DNA of 64,000 nucleotides from JACVRW01 sp963803085 (GCA_963803085.1 CAWDLE010000017.1:1-64000), one strand, 5' to 3'; positions 44,624 to 53,535 are shown, counted from the first letter of the stretch. Notes: generated by a model not told the origin, from the sequence alone. Made by a program: numbers and translations.

Positions 44624-45387
44624 TGGAAGCCTCAGCACCGGCAGCCGTGCCGCCGCGCTTGAAGGAGCGCTACGAGGCCGAGATCAAGGCGAGCCTCCAG
44701 AAGCGCTTCGGCTACAAGACCGTGATGGAGGTCCCGGGCCTCGAGAAGATCACGCTCAACATGGGCGTGGGCGACGCGAAGCAGGACTCCAACGTGCTCG
44801 ACGCCGCGTCGGAGCAGCTCGCCACGATCGCGGGCCAGGCTCCGAACGTGCGCCGGGCCAAGAAGTCGATCGCCAACTTCAAGCTCCGCGACGGCATGCC
44901 CGTGGGCGTGAGCGTGACCCTCCGCCGGGCCTACATGTGGGAGTTCCTCGACCGCCTGACCTCAATCGCCATTCCGCGAATCCGCGACTTCCGCGGTCTC
45001 AACGCGCGCTCGTTCGACGGACGCGGCAACTACTCCATGGGCGTGCGAGAGCAGATCATCTTCCCGGAGATCGACTACGACGCCATCGACCAGACCCGCG
45101 GTCTCGACGTGACCATCACGACGAGCGCCCAGACTGACGAGGAGGCGTACGTGCTCCTGCGAGAGTTGGGCATGCCGTTCTCCCCGGACGGCGCACCGGG
45201 CAGCGAGGATCAGGTCGAGGAGGACGAGGCCGAGGAGGAGCGCCGCCACGAGGAGGCGCGCCTGAAGGCCGAGGCCGAGGCAGCCGCATACGAGCAGTTG
45301 AAGGAAGAGAACCCAGAGGCGTACGAGACGCCCACGCCCTCAGAGGACGAGGACGAAGCCGAGACGGGCGAGGAGACAAAGGAGTAA
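44623..45387 (+). CDS. rplE: 50S ribosomal protein L5 with acidic C-terminal tail
   Basis: A 254-residue protein; usual L5 is near 180. The core has PRLKERYEAEIKASLQKRFG, EVPGLEKITLNMGVGDAKQD, RRAYMWEFLDRLTSIAIPRI and FRGLNARSFDGRGNYSMGVR, ending near residue 185. The remaining 65 residues are strongly acidic with a helical EEERRHEEARLKAEAEAAAY segment and EDEDEAETGEETKE end. It binds 5S rRNA; the tail would project from the central protuberance. Confidence 0.95.
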   Translation: MEASAPAAVPPRLKERYEAEIKASLQKRFGYKTVMEVPGLEKITLNMGVGDAKQDSNVLDAASEQLATIAGQAPNVRRAKKSIANFKLRDGMPVGVSVTLRRAYMWEFLDRLTSIAIPRIRDFRGLNARSFDGRGNYSMGVREQIIFPEIDYDAIDQTRGLDVTITTSAQTDEEAYVLLRELGMPFSPDGAPGSEDQVEEDEAEEERRHEEARLKAEAEAAAYEQLKEENPEAYETPTPSEDEDEAETGEETKE

Positions 45388-45572
45388 TGGCAAAGACTTC
45401 CCAGCGGGTCCGCCAGCAGCGCGGGTCCAAGTACAAGACGAGGAACTACAACCGCTGCAAGCGCTGCGGCCGCCCGCGCGCGTACCTGCGCAAGTTCGGG
45501 CTATGCCGCATCTGCCTGCGCGAGATCGCACACGAGGGAATGATCCCCGGCCTCACGAAGTCGAGCTGGTAG
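45387..45572 (+). CDS. rpsZ: 30S ribosomal protein S14, zinc type
   Basis: A 61-residue short S14 (type Z): KTSQRVRQQRGSKYKTRNYN, RCKRCGRPRAYLRKFGLCRI and CLREIAHEGMIPGLTKSSW. Four cysteines (CxxC...CxxC) bind zinc. It starts on the last base of the rplE stop. Confidence 0.97.
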   Translation: MAKTSQRVRQQRGSKYKTRNYNRCKRCGRPRAYLRKFGLCRICLREIAHEGMIPGLTKSSW

Positions 45573-45576
45573 CCCG

Positions 45577-45975
45577 ATGTCGATGACCGACCCCGTCGCA
45601 GATTTCCTGACGCGCATCCGCAACGGCCTGCACGCCGACCGCGACGACGTCGAGATGCCCTCCTCGAACTTCAAGGCGGAGATCGCGCGCATCCTGCGCG
45701 AGCAGGGCTACATCGAGGACTACGCCGTCGAGGCCGCCCGCGTGGGCCGCGTGCTGCGCGTGACCCTGAAGTACACGGAGGACCGCAAGCCCGTGATCCA
45801 GGGCATCGAGCGCGTCTCGAAGCCCGGCAACCGGCGCTACGTGGACTCGGGCACGATTCCCAAGGTGCAGGGCGGGATGGGCACGACGATCGTCTCGACC
45901 TCGCACGGCGTGATGACCGGCCACGAGGCGCGCCGCGCCGGCGTGGGTGGCGAGCTCGTAGCAAGGGTCTGGTGA
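45577..45975 (+). CDS. rpsH: 30S ribosomal protein S8
   Basis: A 132-residue protein: TDPVADFLTRIRNGLHADRD, EIARILREQGYIEDYAVEAA and the C-terminal GGMGTTIVSTSHGVMTGHEA. It binds the 16S central domain and, in other bacteria, represses the spc operon. Confidence 0.98.
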   Translation: MSMTDPVADFLTRIRNGLHADRDDVEMPSSNFKAEIARILREQGYIEDYAVEAARVGRVLRVTLKYTEDRKPVIQGIERVSKPGNRRYVDSGTIPKVQGGMGTTIVSTSHGVMTGHEARRAGVGGELVARVW

Positions 45976-45976
45976 C

Positions 45977-46510
45977 GTGAGCCGCATCGGAAAGCAGCCC
46001 GTGGCCGTACCGGACGGCGTGGAGATCACCATCGAGCCCGAGCTCGTGAGCGTGAAGGGCCCGAAGGGCGAGCTCGCGGAGCGCAAGAACCGCGACATCC
46101 TCGTGAAGCAGGAGGACGGCCAGATCCTGGTCGAGCGTCCCACGAACCGCGGCGAGCATCGCGCGCTCCACGGCCTCACCCGCAGCCTGATCGCGAACAT
46201 GGTCGAGGGCGTGACGAACGGCTTCGAGAAGCGCCTCGAGATCCAGGGCGTCGGCTACCGCGCCAACCTCCAGGGCAGGAAGCTCGTGCTGGCGCTCGGC
46301 TACTCGCACCCCGTCGAGCTCGAGGCCCCCGACGGAATCGACTTCGAGGTCCCGCTGCCCACGCGCGTTGTCGTGCGCGGCATCTCCAAGCAGGTCGTGG
46401 GTGAGGTGGCCGCCAACATCCGCAAGCAGCGCCCGCCGGAGCCCTACAAGGGCAAGGGCATCCGCTACGAGGGCGAGTACGTGGCCCGGAAGGTCGGTAA
46501 ACGCGCATGA
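45977..46510 (+). CDS. rplF: 50S ribosomal protein L6
   Basis: A 177-residue protein from GTG: SRIGKQPVAVPDGVEITIEP, HGLTRSLIANMVEGVTNGFE, KRLEIQGVGYRANLQGRKLV and RPPEPYKGKGIRYEGEYVAR. It lies near the sarcin-ricin loop. It overlaps rplR by four bases. Confidence 0.98.
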   Translation: MSRIGKQPVAVPDGVEITIEPELVSVKGPKGELAERKNRDILVKQEDGQILVERPTNRGEHRALHGLTRSLIANMVEGVTNGFEKRLEIQGVGYRANLQGRKLVLALGYSHPVELEAPDGIDFEVPLPTRVVVRGISKQVVGEVAANIRKQRPPEPYKGKGIRYEGEYVARKVGKRA

Positions 46511-46860
46511 GCCTTCAGACCAAGGGCCAGTCGAGGCTGCGCCGTCGCCGTCGCGTGCGCGCCAAGGTGCGCGGCACCGCCGAGCGTCCGCGGCTGTCCG
46601 TGTTCCGCTCGAATCGCGGCATCCAGGCGCAGGTGATCGACGACGTGGCCGGCCACACGCTGGCTGCCGTGTACTGGACCGAGGACGACCTCAAGTCGCT
46701 GAAGTCGATGGACCAGGCCAAGCGCGCGGGCGAACTGGTCGCCGAGCGCGCGAAGGCGGCGGGCGTCGAGACGGTCGTGTTCGACCGCGGCGGTTACCGC
46801 TACCACGGCCGGGTGAAGGCGCTCGCCGACGGCGCCCGTGAAAAGGGGCTGACGTTTTGA
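46507..46860 (+). CDS. rplR: 50S ribosomal protein L18
   Basis: A 117-residue protein: RLRRRRRVRAKVRGTAERPR, LSVFRSNRGIQAQVIDDVAG, and VVFDRGGYRYHGRVKALADG with terminal REKGLTF. Binds 5S rRNA with L5. Confidence 0.98.
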   Translation: MSLQTKGQSRLRRRRRVRAKVRGTAERPRLSVFRSNRGIQAQVIDDVAGHTLAAVYWTEDDLKSLKSMDQAKRAGELVAERAKAAGVETVVFDRGGYRYHGRVKALADGAREKGLTF

Positions 46861-46893
46861 TGCGCATCGTTATCGCTACGGTGAGTGGTTCTC

Positions 46894-47469
46894 ATGGCGA
46901 GTAGGGACAGGACACGTGGGGGCCGCGGTGAGGGCTCGGACCTGCAGGAGCGGGTCGTCGAGATCAACCGCGTCGCCAAGGTCGTCAAGGGCGGCCGGCG
47001 CTTCTCGTTCACCGCACTGGTTGTGGTGGGCGACGAGAAGTCGCAGGTCGGCGTGGGCTACGGCAAGGCCAACGAGGTCCCGGTCGCGATCCAGAAGGGC
47101 GTCGAGCGCGCCCGCAAGAACCTCTTCAAGGTGCCGATGCACGGCTCCACGATCACGCACGAGAACATCGGCGTGCACTCCGCGTCGCGGGTGCTGCTGA
47201 AGCCGGCCTCGCCCGGTACCGGCGTGATCGCCGGCGGTGGAGTGCGCGCGGTACTCGAGCTGGCCGGGATCCACGACGTGCTCTCGAAGTCGCTCGGCAG
47301 CCAGAACCCGATCAACCTCGTGAAGGCGACGGTCGCGGCCCTTCAGGGCCTGCGCAACCCGGCCGACGTGGCGGCGCTGCGCGGCCTCACGGTCCGCGAG
47401 GTGCTCGGCATGGAGAAGGCGGCCGCGGCTGAGCCGACCGAGCCGGAGGCTGAGGAGACGCCTGCCTGA
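46894..47469 (+). CDS. rpsE: 30S ribosomal protein S5
   Basis: From ATG 46894 the protein has 191 residues; a GTG three codons upstream is an alternative. DLQERVVEINRVAKVVKGGR, RRFSFTALVVVGDEKSQVGV, and the KPASPGTGVIAGGGVRAVLE loop are diagnostic. A short Ala/Glu/Pro tail (AAAAEPTEPEAEETPA) ends the protein. The stop overlaps rpmD by one base. The 33 bases before it have no recognised site. Confidence 0.96.
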   Translation: MASRDRTRGGRGEGSDLQERVVEINRVAKVVKGGRRFSFTALVVVGDEKSQVGVGYGKANEVPVAIQKGVERARKNLFKVPMHGSTITHENIGVHSASRVLLKPASPGTGVIAGGGVRAVLELAGIHDVLSKSLGSQNPINLVKATVAALQGLRNPADVAALRGLTVREVLGMEKAAAAEPTEPEAEETPA

Positions 47470-47648
47470 TGGCGACGCTGCACATCACACAGGTCAAGTC
47501 CTCTGCGGGCTCCAGCCAGAAGCAGCTCGAAACGCTCAAGACGCTGCGACTCGGCAAGATCGGGCGCTCGACTGAGCGTGAGGATCATCCGACCGTGCGC
47601 GGTCTGATTCAGGCTGTTCAACACCTCGTGAAGGTGTCCGATGGCTGA
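47469..47648 (+). CDS. rpmD: 50S ribosomal protein L30
   Basis: A 59-residue protein, easy to miss for its size: ATLHITQVKSSAGSSQKQLE, TLKTLRLGKIGRSTEREDHP, RGLIQAVQHLVKVSDG. The G-x-x-x-x-Q-xx-TL-xLGL pattern and the VxHLV end fit L30. It overlaps rpsE by one base and rplO by eight. Confidence 0.95.
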   Translation: MATLHITQVKSSAGSSQKQLETLKTLRLGKIGRSTEREDHPTVRGLIQAVQHLVKVSDG

Positions 47649-48129
47649 CGAATTCATCGGCCTCCACTCGCTGAAGCCGGCTCCCGGCTCGCGCAGGCCG
47701 CGCAAGCGCGTCGGCCGCGGCGAGGGCTCCGGCACGGGCAAGACCTCGGGACGCGGCCACAAGGGCGCGGGCTCTCGCTCGGGCGCGAAGCAGCGCGTGA
47801 ACTTCGAGGGCGGTCAGACCCCGATCCACATGCGGATGCGCAAGCTGCGCGGACCGCACATGAAGAAGTCGATGCCGTTCGAGAAGTTCCGCACGCACAC
47901 CCAGCCGGTGAACCTGCGGGACCTCGACGCGCGCTTCGACAAGGGGGCCGAGGTAACCCCCGATTCCCTGCGCGAGAACGGCCTCGCCACGCGCCGCGAG
48001 GTGCCCGTCAAGATCCTCGGCCAGGGTGAGCTGTCCAAGGCGCTCACCGTGCACGCCCACGGCTTCTCCGCGACCGCACGCGAGAAGATCGAGGCCGCAG
48101 GCGGCACCTGCCAACTGATCGAGGACTAG
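47641..48129 (+). CDS. rplO: 50S ribosomal protein L15
   Basis: A 162-residue protein: LHSLKPAPGSRRPRKRVGRG, EGSGTGKTSGRGHKGAGSRS, NFEGGQTPIHMRMRKLRGPH and a C-terminal domain ending TARE-KIEAAGGTCQLIE. It is a late-assembly 50S protein and precedes secY by six bases. Confidence 0.98.
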   Translation: MADEFIGLHSLKPAPGSRRPRKRVGRGEGSGTGKTSGRGHKGAGSRSGAKQRVNFEGGQTPIHMRMRKLRGPHMKKSMPFEKFRTHTQPVNLRDLDARFDKGAEVTPDSLRENGLATRREVPVKILGQGELSKALTVHAHGFSATAREKIEAAGGTCQLIED

Positions 48130-48135
48130 GCCCCG

Positions 48136-49404
48136 ATGCTCCGGACGTTCCTGAACGCGTTCAGGGTCCCCGAGATTCGGAAGAAGCTCGCCTTCACCGC
48201 TGGAATGCTGGCGCTCTACCGCGCCGGCGCATACATCCCGGCGCCCGGCATCAACATCGATGCCGTCAAGGACATCTCGGACAACTTCGCCGGATCGAAC
48301 GTCCTCGGCTTCCTGAACCTGTTCTCCGGCGGTTCGCTCCAGCGCTTCGCGATCTTCGCGCTCGGGATCATGCCGTACATAACCGCGTCGATCATGCTGC
48401 AGCTGCTGACCGTCGTCGTGCCGCAGCTCGACAAGCTCCGCAAGGAGGGCGAGGTCGGGCAGCAGCGGATCACGCAGTACACGCGCTACCTCACCGTGGC
48501 CCTCGCCTTCGGCCAGTCGATCGGCTACGTCTTCCTGTTCCGCACCTTCTCCACCGGCACCACCGACGTGGTGGAGAACTTCACCTTCGGCCGCGTCTTC
48601 GTGATCGTGATGACGCTCACCGCCGGCTGTGTGCTGCTGATGTGGTTCGGCGAGCTGATCACGCAGCGCGGCATCGGCAACGGCATCTCGCTGATGATCT
48701 TCGCCTCCATCGCTTCCGGACTCCCGAACGGGATCCAGGCCTGGTGGACGAACCCGGACCAGATCTTCGTCCTGATGATGCCGTTCCTGGCGCTCGCGAT
48801 CATCGCCGGCATCGTCTTCATGCAGGAGGGCCAGCGCCGCATCCCGATCCAGTACGCCAAACGCGTGGTCGGGCGCCGGATGGCCGGCGGCGGCTCCACC
48901 TACCTGCCGCTGCGCGTGAACATGGCCGGCGTGATCCCGGTGATCTTCGCCGCGTCCCTGATGGCTTTCCCGCCCACGGTCGGCGAGCTGCTTCAGGCGA
49001 ACTGGGCGAAGGACTTCTCGGCGTTCTTCAACCCGGGCGGGGCGGCTTACCTGATCGGCGAATCGATCCTGATCATCCTGTTCACGTACTTCTACACCGC
49101 CGTCACGTTCAACCCGGTGGAGCAGGCGGACAACCTGAAGAAATACGGCGGATTCATCCCTGGGGTGAGGCCAGGCAGACCCACGGCCGAATATCTCGAC
49201 CGCATCCTGGCGCGGCTCACCTTCCCTGGCGCGCTCTACTTGGCCGCGGTCGCGGCTCTGCCGACGATCCTCATCAACCAGACCAGCGCGAACTTCTACT
49301 TCGGCGGTACGTCGATCCTGATCGTCGTCGGCGTGGCACTCGACACCATGAAGCAGCTCGAGGCCCAGCTGATGATGCGCAACTACGAGGGCTTCCTCAA
49401 GTGA
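48136..49404 (+). CDS. secY: Preprotein translocase subunit SecY
   Basis: A 422-residue membrane protein with ten helices. Recognisable: LNAFRVPEIRKKLAFTAGML, AIFALGIMPYITASIMLQLL, ITQRGIGNGISLMIFASIA, RRIPIQYAKRVVGRRMAGGG, and GFIPGVRPGRPTAEYLDRIL. It is the protein-conducting pore and partners SecE at 14.6 kb. Its stop overlaps the adk GTG. Confidence 0.98.
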   Translation: MLRTFLNAFRVPEIRKKLAFTAGMLALYRAGAYIPAPGINIDAVKDISDNFAGSNVLGFLNLFSGGSLQRFAIFALGIMPYITASIMLQLLTVVVPQLDKLRKEGEVGQQRITQYTRYLTVALAFGQSIGYVFLFRTFSTGTTDVVENFTFGRVFVIVMTLTAGCVLLMWFGELITQRGIGNGISLMIFASIASGLPNGIQAWWTNPDQIFVLMMPFLALAIIAGIVFMQEGQRRIPIQYAKRVVGRRMAGGGSTYLPLRVNMAGVIPVIFAASLMAFPPTVGELLQANWAKDFSAFFNPGGAAYLIGESILIILFTYFYTAVTFNPVEQADNLKKYGGFIPGVRPGRPTAEYLDRILARLTFPGALYLAAVAALPTILINQTSANFYFGGTSILIVVGVALDTMKQLEAQLMMRNYEGFLK

Positions 49405-50075
49405 GCCAACTGAACCTGGTCCTTCTCGGCCCCCCCGGGGCCGGGAAAGGAACGCAGGCCGAACGGCTCGTCGAGGACTTCGGCCTGCCCTACTACTCCA
49501 CCGGGATCATCCTGCGCGAGGCCGTGGCGGAGGAGAGCGAGCTCGGCAAGGAGGCGAAGCAGTACATGGAGGACGGCGAGCTCGTGCCGGACGAGCTGAT
49601 CAACAAGGTGATCGCCGAGCGGCTCGACTCGGGTGAGGCCGATGACGGGTTCCTCCTCGACGGCTTCCCGCGCACCACCGGCCAGGCCGAGATGCTCGAG
49701 GAGACCCTCAAGGGGTGCGACCGGAAGGTGACCGGAGTGCTGCTGATCGAAGCGCCCGACGATGAGGTGGTCCGCCGCCTGTCCGGGCGCCGGACCTGCG
49801 CCAAGGGCAATCACGTGTACCACGTGGAGTTCGACCCGCCCAAGAACGAGGGCGTCTGCGACCAGGACGGCTCGCGGCTGATCCAGCGCGACGACGACCG
49901 GGCCGAGACCGTCCGCAAGCGACTTTCCGTCTATCACGACCAGACCGAGCCGCTGATCAAGTGGTACGAGGACAGGAACGTGTTGCACCGCTTCGACGGC
50001 ACCCGCCCGCCCGACGAGGTGCACGGACGCATACGTGCCACACTGGCTGCCAAGCGCCTCGAGGACGAGCTCTAG
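49401..50075 (+). CDS. adk: Adenylate kinase
   Basis: A 224-residue protein from GTG 49401 in a GTGA overlap with secY. The P-loop is LLGPPGAGKGTQAERL; the NMP-binding segment is YYSTGIILREAV; GFPRTTGQAEML and the LID region GRRTCAKGNHVYHVEFDPPK with the RRDDRAETVRKRL-type arginine segment follow. It interconverts ATP + AMP with 2 ADP. Confidence 0.97.
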   Translation: MSQLNLVLLGPPGAGKGTQAERLVEDFGLPYYSTGIILREAVAEESELGKEAKQYMEDGELVPDELINKVIAERLDSGEADDGFLLDGFPRTTGQAEMLEETLKGCDRKVTGVLLIEAPDDEVVRRLSGRRTCAKGNHVYHVEFDPPKNEGVCDQDGSRLIQRDDDRAETVRKRLSVYHDQTEPLIKWYEDRNVLHRFDGTRPPDEVHGRIRATLAAKRLEDEL

Positions 50076-50097
50076 ACTCGAGGACAAGCTCCAGCCA

Positions 50098-50895
50098 GTG
50101 ATCCACAGAAAGACACCCGAAGAGATCGAGAAGATGGCCGCGGCGGGCAACGTGCTCGTCCGTACCCACGAGGTGCTGCGCAAGAAGGCGCGCCCCGGGG
50201 TCACCACGGCGGAGCTCGACGAGGCCGCCGAGAAGTTCATCCGCTCGCAGGGCGGCGAGCCGGCCTTCAAGGGCTACCGCGGCTTCCCAGGCTCGATCTG
50301 CGCGTCGCCGAACTCGATGGTGGTGCACGGCATTCCGGGCTCCTACAGCCTGAGCCGCGGCGACATCCTCACCGTGGACATCGGCGTGATCCTGGACGGC
50401 TGGGTGGCCGACGCCGCGATCACGCATCCGATCGGCAACGTCACGCCGATCGCGCAGCGCCTGCTGGCCACCACGAAGGCCGCCCTGTTCGACGCCGTCG
50501 AGCAGTGCGTGCCGGGCAACCGCCTGGGCGACGTCTCGCACGCGGTGCAGACCCGCGTGGAGAGCGAGGGCTTCGGCGTGATCCGCTCGCTGGTGGGCCA
50601 CGGAATCGGGCGCGAGATGCACGAGGACCCGCAGATCCCGAACTTCGGGCAGCCCGGCACGGGGCCTGAGCTGGAGGAGGGAATGGTGCTCGCGATCGAG
50701 CCGATGGTGAACGTGGGGAGCCATCACGTGCGCATGGGCTCGGACAACTGGGCGGTCTACTCCGAGGATGGCTCCCTGGCGGCCCATTTCGAGCACACGG
50801 TGGCCATAACGGCGGACGGTCCGAGGATCCTGACGCCCTGGCACCTGAGCGCCTCTGAACCAGTGGGGGCTGCTACTCTTTCCGGTCGGCGCTGA
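50098..50895 (+). CDS. map: Methionine aminopeptidase, type I
   Basis: From GTG 50098 the protein is 265 residues: HRKTPEEIEKMAAAGNVLV, FPGSICASPNSMVVHGIPG, and the five metal ligands in TVDIGVILDGWVADAA, SLVGHGIGREMHE, AIEPMVNVG and HFEHTVAI. It removes the initiator Met from nascent chains. No infA follows it; the next gene after 66 bases is rpmJ. A TGCTACTCT element at 50871 within its 3' end may be a -10 box for rpmJ onward. Confidence 0.96.
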   Translation: MIHRKTPEEIEKMAAAGNVLVRTHEVLRKKARPGVTTAELDEAAEKFIRSQGGEPAFKGYRGFPGSICASPNSMVVHGIPGSYSLSRGDILTVDIGVILDGWVADAAITHPIGNVTPIAQRLLATTKAALFDAVEQCVPGNRLGDVSHAVQTRVESEGFGVIRSLVGHGIGREMHEDPQIPNFGQPGTGPELEEGMVLAIEPMVNVGSHHVRMGSDNWAVYSEDGSLAAHFEHTVAITADGPRILTPWHLSASEPVGAATLSGRR

Positions 50896-50961
50896 GCCGT
50901 CTCCTGGGCTCCCGCGCCGATCCTCGTCGTGTCCGATACGTTTCCCCGGTTCTACGGAGCT

Positions 50962-51075
50962 ATGAAGGTCCGCGCCTCAGTTAAGCCAATGTGCGAGAAG
51001 TGCAAGATCATCCGCCGCGGCGGTGCGGTCTTGGTGATCTGTTCGAACCCCCGTCACAAGCAGCGGCAGGGGTGA
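50962..51075 (+). CDS. rpmJ: 50S ribosomal protein L36
   Basis: A 37-residue protein: KVRASVKPMCEKCKIIRRG, then VLVICSNPRHKQRQG. The C-x2-C-x12-C-x4-H zinc motif is complete. It is too short for most gene finders but unmistakable. rpsM follows after 11 bases. Confidence 0.96.
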   Translation: MKVRASVKPMCEKCKIIRRGGAVLVICSNPRHKQRQG

Positions 51076-51086
51076 CGGGGAGCTAA

Positions 51087-51473
51087 ATGGCGCGAATTTC
51101 AGGAATCAATATCCCTCTGAACAAGAGGGTCGAGATCGGCCTCACGTATGTGTACGGCATCGGCCGGTCGACCTCGAACGAGGTTCTGTCTCAGGCTGAC
51201 GTGGATCCGGACACGTACGTCAAGGATCTCACCGAGGACGAGGTGCGCAAGATCCGCGAGCGGGTCGACGACCTGCTGGTGGAGGGCGACCTCCGGCGAG
51301 AGCAGTCACAGAACATCAAGCGCCTGATGGAGATCGGCGCGTACAGGGGCCTCCGCCACAGGCGCGGCCTGCCGGTTAACGGACAGAGGACGAAGACGAA
51401 CGCGCGCACCCGCAAGGGTCCGAAGCGCGGCTCTCAGTCCGGCGGCGGCAAGAAGAAGGTGAGAAAGCACTAA
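51087..51473 (+). CDS. rpsM: 30S ribosomal protein S13
   Basis: A 128-residue protein: RISGINIPLNKRVEIGLTYV, YGIGRSTSNEVLSQADVDPD, RGLRHRRGLPVNGQRTKTNA and the basic tail RTRKGPKRGSQSGGGKKKVR. It contacts the P-site tRNA and L5. Confidence 0.98.
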   Translation: MARISGINIPLNKRVEIGLTYVYGIGRSTSNEVLSQADVDPDTYVKDLTEDEVRKIRERVDDLLVEGDLRREQSQNIKRLMEIGAYRGLRHRRGLPVNGQRTKTNARTRKGPKRGSQSGGGKKKVRKH

Positions 51474-51866
51474 ATGCCTCAAGCGCGACGACCCCGCGGA
51501 CGCAAGCGCGTCCGGAAGAACGTGCCGTTCGGGCAGGCACACATCAAGACGAGCTTCAACAACACGATCGTGTCGCTGACCGACAAGGACGGCAACGTGC
51601 TCGCGTGGGAGTCCGCCGGCGGCGCCGGTTTCAAGGGCTCGCGCAAGTCGACGCCCTTCGCGGCGCAGGTCACGGCTGATGCCGCCGCGCGCAAGGGCAT
51701 GGAGCACGGTCTCCAGAAGGTCGAGGTCTTCGTCAAGGGCCCCGGCTCCGGCCGCGAGACGGCGATCCGCTCGCTTCAGGCCGCCGGGCTCGAGATCACA
51801 GGAATTCGGGACGTGACGCCGCAGGCCCACAACGGCTGCCGTCCGCGCAAGAGGCGGAGGGTCTAG
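51474..51866 (+). CDS. rpsK: 30S ribosomal protein S11
   Basis: A 130-residue protein that starts directly after rpsM: RKNVPFGQAHIKTSFNNTIV, SLTDKDGNVLAWESAGGAGF, KGSRKSTPFAAQVTADAAAR and DVTPQAHNGCRPRKRRRV. It is on the 30S platform. It overlaps rpsD by one base. Confidence 0.98.
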   Translation: MPQARRPRGRKRVRKNVPFGQAHIKTSFNNTIVSLTDKDGNVLAWESAGGAGFKGSRKSTPFAAQVTADAAARKGMEHGLQKVEVFVKGPGSGRETAIRSLQAAGLEITGIRDVTPQAHNGCRPRKRRRV

Positions 51867-52486
51867 TGGCGCGCGATACGGGGCCTCAGTGCAAGCAGTG
51901 CCGCCGGGAGGGCATGAAGCTTTTCCTCAAGGGCGAGCGCTGTCTTACGGACAAGTGCGGCGTCGAGCGGCGGAACTACCCGCCGGGCGATCACGGACGC
52001 GGTCGCTCGCGCCAGTCTGAGTACCGGCTCCAGCTGCGTGAGAAGCAGAAGGCCCGCCGCTACTACGGCGTGCTCGAGAAGCAGTTCCGCAACTACTACG
52101 CGAAGGCGAGCCGCCAGACAGGGGTTACCGGCGAAAACCTGCTCCGCCTTCTCGAATCCCGCTTCGACAACGTGCTCGTGCGGCTCGGCTTCGCCGGCTC
52201 GCGCCGCCAGGCACGTCAGATGATCCGGCACGGCCACTGGCACATCAACGGCCGCCGCGTGGACATCCCGTCGTACCAGCTGAAGACCGATGACGTCATC
52301 ACGATGAAGCCCAGCGCTCCGGTCGAGCCGGTCGTGCGTGACGCGACCGAGCTGACCTCCGCCGTGCCGGCCTGGCTCCAGGCCGACCACGACGGCCTCA
52401 CCGCCAAGGTGCTCCGCCTCCCCGAGCGTGCGGAGATCACCACGCCGGTGCAGGAGCAGCTCATCGTCGAGCTTTACTCGAAGTAG
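51866..52486 (+). CDS. rpsD: 30S ribosomal protein S4, zinc-binding form
   Basis: A 206-residue protein from GTG: ARDTGPQCKQCRREGMKLF, then ERCLTDKCGVERRNYPPGDH. The four Cys indicate a zinc finger (C+ form). EKQFRNYYAKASRQTGVTGE and the S4 RNA-binding domain NVLVRLGFAGSRRQARQMIR follow. It nucleates 30S assembly. Confidence 0.98.
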   Translation: MARDTGPQCKQCRREGMKLFLKGERCLTDKCGVERRNYPPGDHGRGRSRQSEYRLQLREKQKARRYYGVLEKQFRNYYAKASRQTGVTGENLLRLLESRFDNVLVRLGFAGSRRQARQMIRHGHWHINGRRVDIPSYQLKTDDVITMKPSAPVEPVVRDATELTSAVPAWLQADHDGLTAKVLRLPERAEITTPVQEQLIVELYSK

Positions 52487-52551
52487 CACCGAACTCCCGC
52501 GCGCCCGCTCGGGCGCCGCGCGGATACAAAGCGAAGGAAGCACCTCTCCAA

Positions 52552-53523
52552 ATGATCGAGTTTCAGACTCCACAGATTTCCGCCGAGAAGGTCGAGGACA
52601 ACCGCGGCACTTTCACGATCGAGCCGCTCGACCGCGGCTTCGGCTACACGTTCGGCAACTCGCTTCGGCGGGTGCTGCTGTCGTCCCTTGCCGGCGCGGC
52701 CGTCACGAGCGTCCGCATCGAGGGCGTGGCGCACGAGTTCTCCACCATCAACGGGGTGAAGGAGGACGTGACGGACATCGTCCTCAACCTCAAGGAGGTC
52801 GTCTGCCGCATGCACTCGGATGCGGCCGAGATCGAGGCGCCGCTGGTGGTCACCGGCCCCGGCGAGATCAGCGCCGGCGACATCGACCTCCCCTCGGGCG
52901 TCGAGATCCTCAACCCCGAGACCCACATCGCAACCCTCGAGCGGAAGACCAAGCTCGAGATGTACCTAACGATCGGTCACGGTCGCGGCTACTCCCCGGC
53001 GGAGGACAACAAGACGCCGGACCAGCCGATCGGCGTGATCCCGATCGACTCGATCTTCTCGCCGGTCAAGCGCGTGGCGTACTCCGTGGACGCCGCCCGC
53101 GTCGGCCAGAAGACCGACTACGACAAGCTCACGATGGACATCGAGACCGACGGGTCGCTCGACCCGCAGGCCGCGCTGCGTGAGGCTGCCGAGATCCTGA
53201 TCAAGTACCTGGCGATCTTCACCGACGCCGACCGCGTGGAGGCCCTGCGTGACCAGGGCGCCGCGCTGGTGGCCGGTGCGGACGGCATGGGCGACGGCGC
53301 CGGAGCCTCCGGTGCCGGCGGGATGGACGACATCCTGATCGAGGAGCTCGAGCTGGGCGTCCGCTCGTACAACTGCCTGAAGCGTGCCGGCATCCAGACG
53401 GTCGGCGACCTCGTGCAGAAGTCCGAGTCCGAGCTGGCCGCGATTCCGAACTTCGGCCGCAAGTCGATCGAGGAGGTCAAGGAGACCCTCGACGCGCGTG
53501 GGCTGGGGCTTCGCGCCGGGTAA
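52552..53523 (+). CDS. rpoA: RNA polymerase alpha subunit
   Basis: A 323-residue protein. N-terminal dimerisation and beta-binding parts: RGTFTIEPLDRGFGYTFGNS, LRRVLLSSLAGAAVTSVRIE and VHVATLERKT-like strands. A Gly-rich linker at about 240-255 precedes the C-terminal DNA-binding domain: RSYNCLKRAGIQTVGDLVQK and IPNFGRKSIEEVKETLDARG. RBS GAAGGAAG lies upstream in a 65-base gap with G/C-rich dyad symmetry. Confidence 0.98.
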   Translation: MIEFQTPQISAEKVEDNRGTFTIEPLDRGFGYTFGNSLRRVLLSSLAGAAVTSVRIEGVAHEFSTINGVKEDVTDIVLNLKEVVCRMHSDAAEIEAPLVVTGPGEISAGDIDLPSGVEILNPETHIATLERKTKLEMYLTIGHGRGYSPAEDNKTPDQPIGVIPIDSIFSPVKRVAYSVDAARVGQKTDYDKLTMDIETDGSLDPQAALREAAEILIKYLAIFTDADRVEALRDQGAALVAGADGMGDGAGASGAGGMDDILIEELELGVRSYNCLKRAGIQTVGDLVQKSESELAAIPNFGRKSIEEVKETLDARGLGLRAG

Positions 53524-53535
53524 GGTTTCGCCGCT

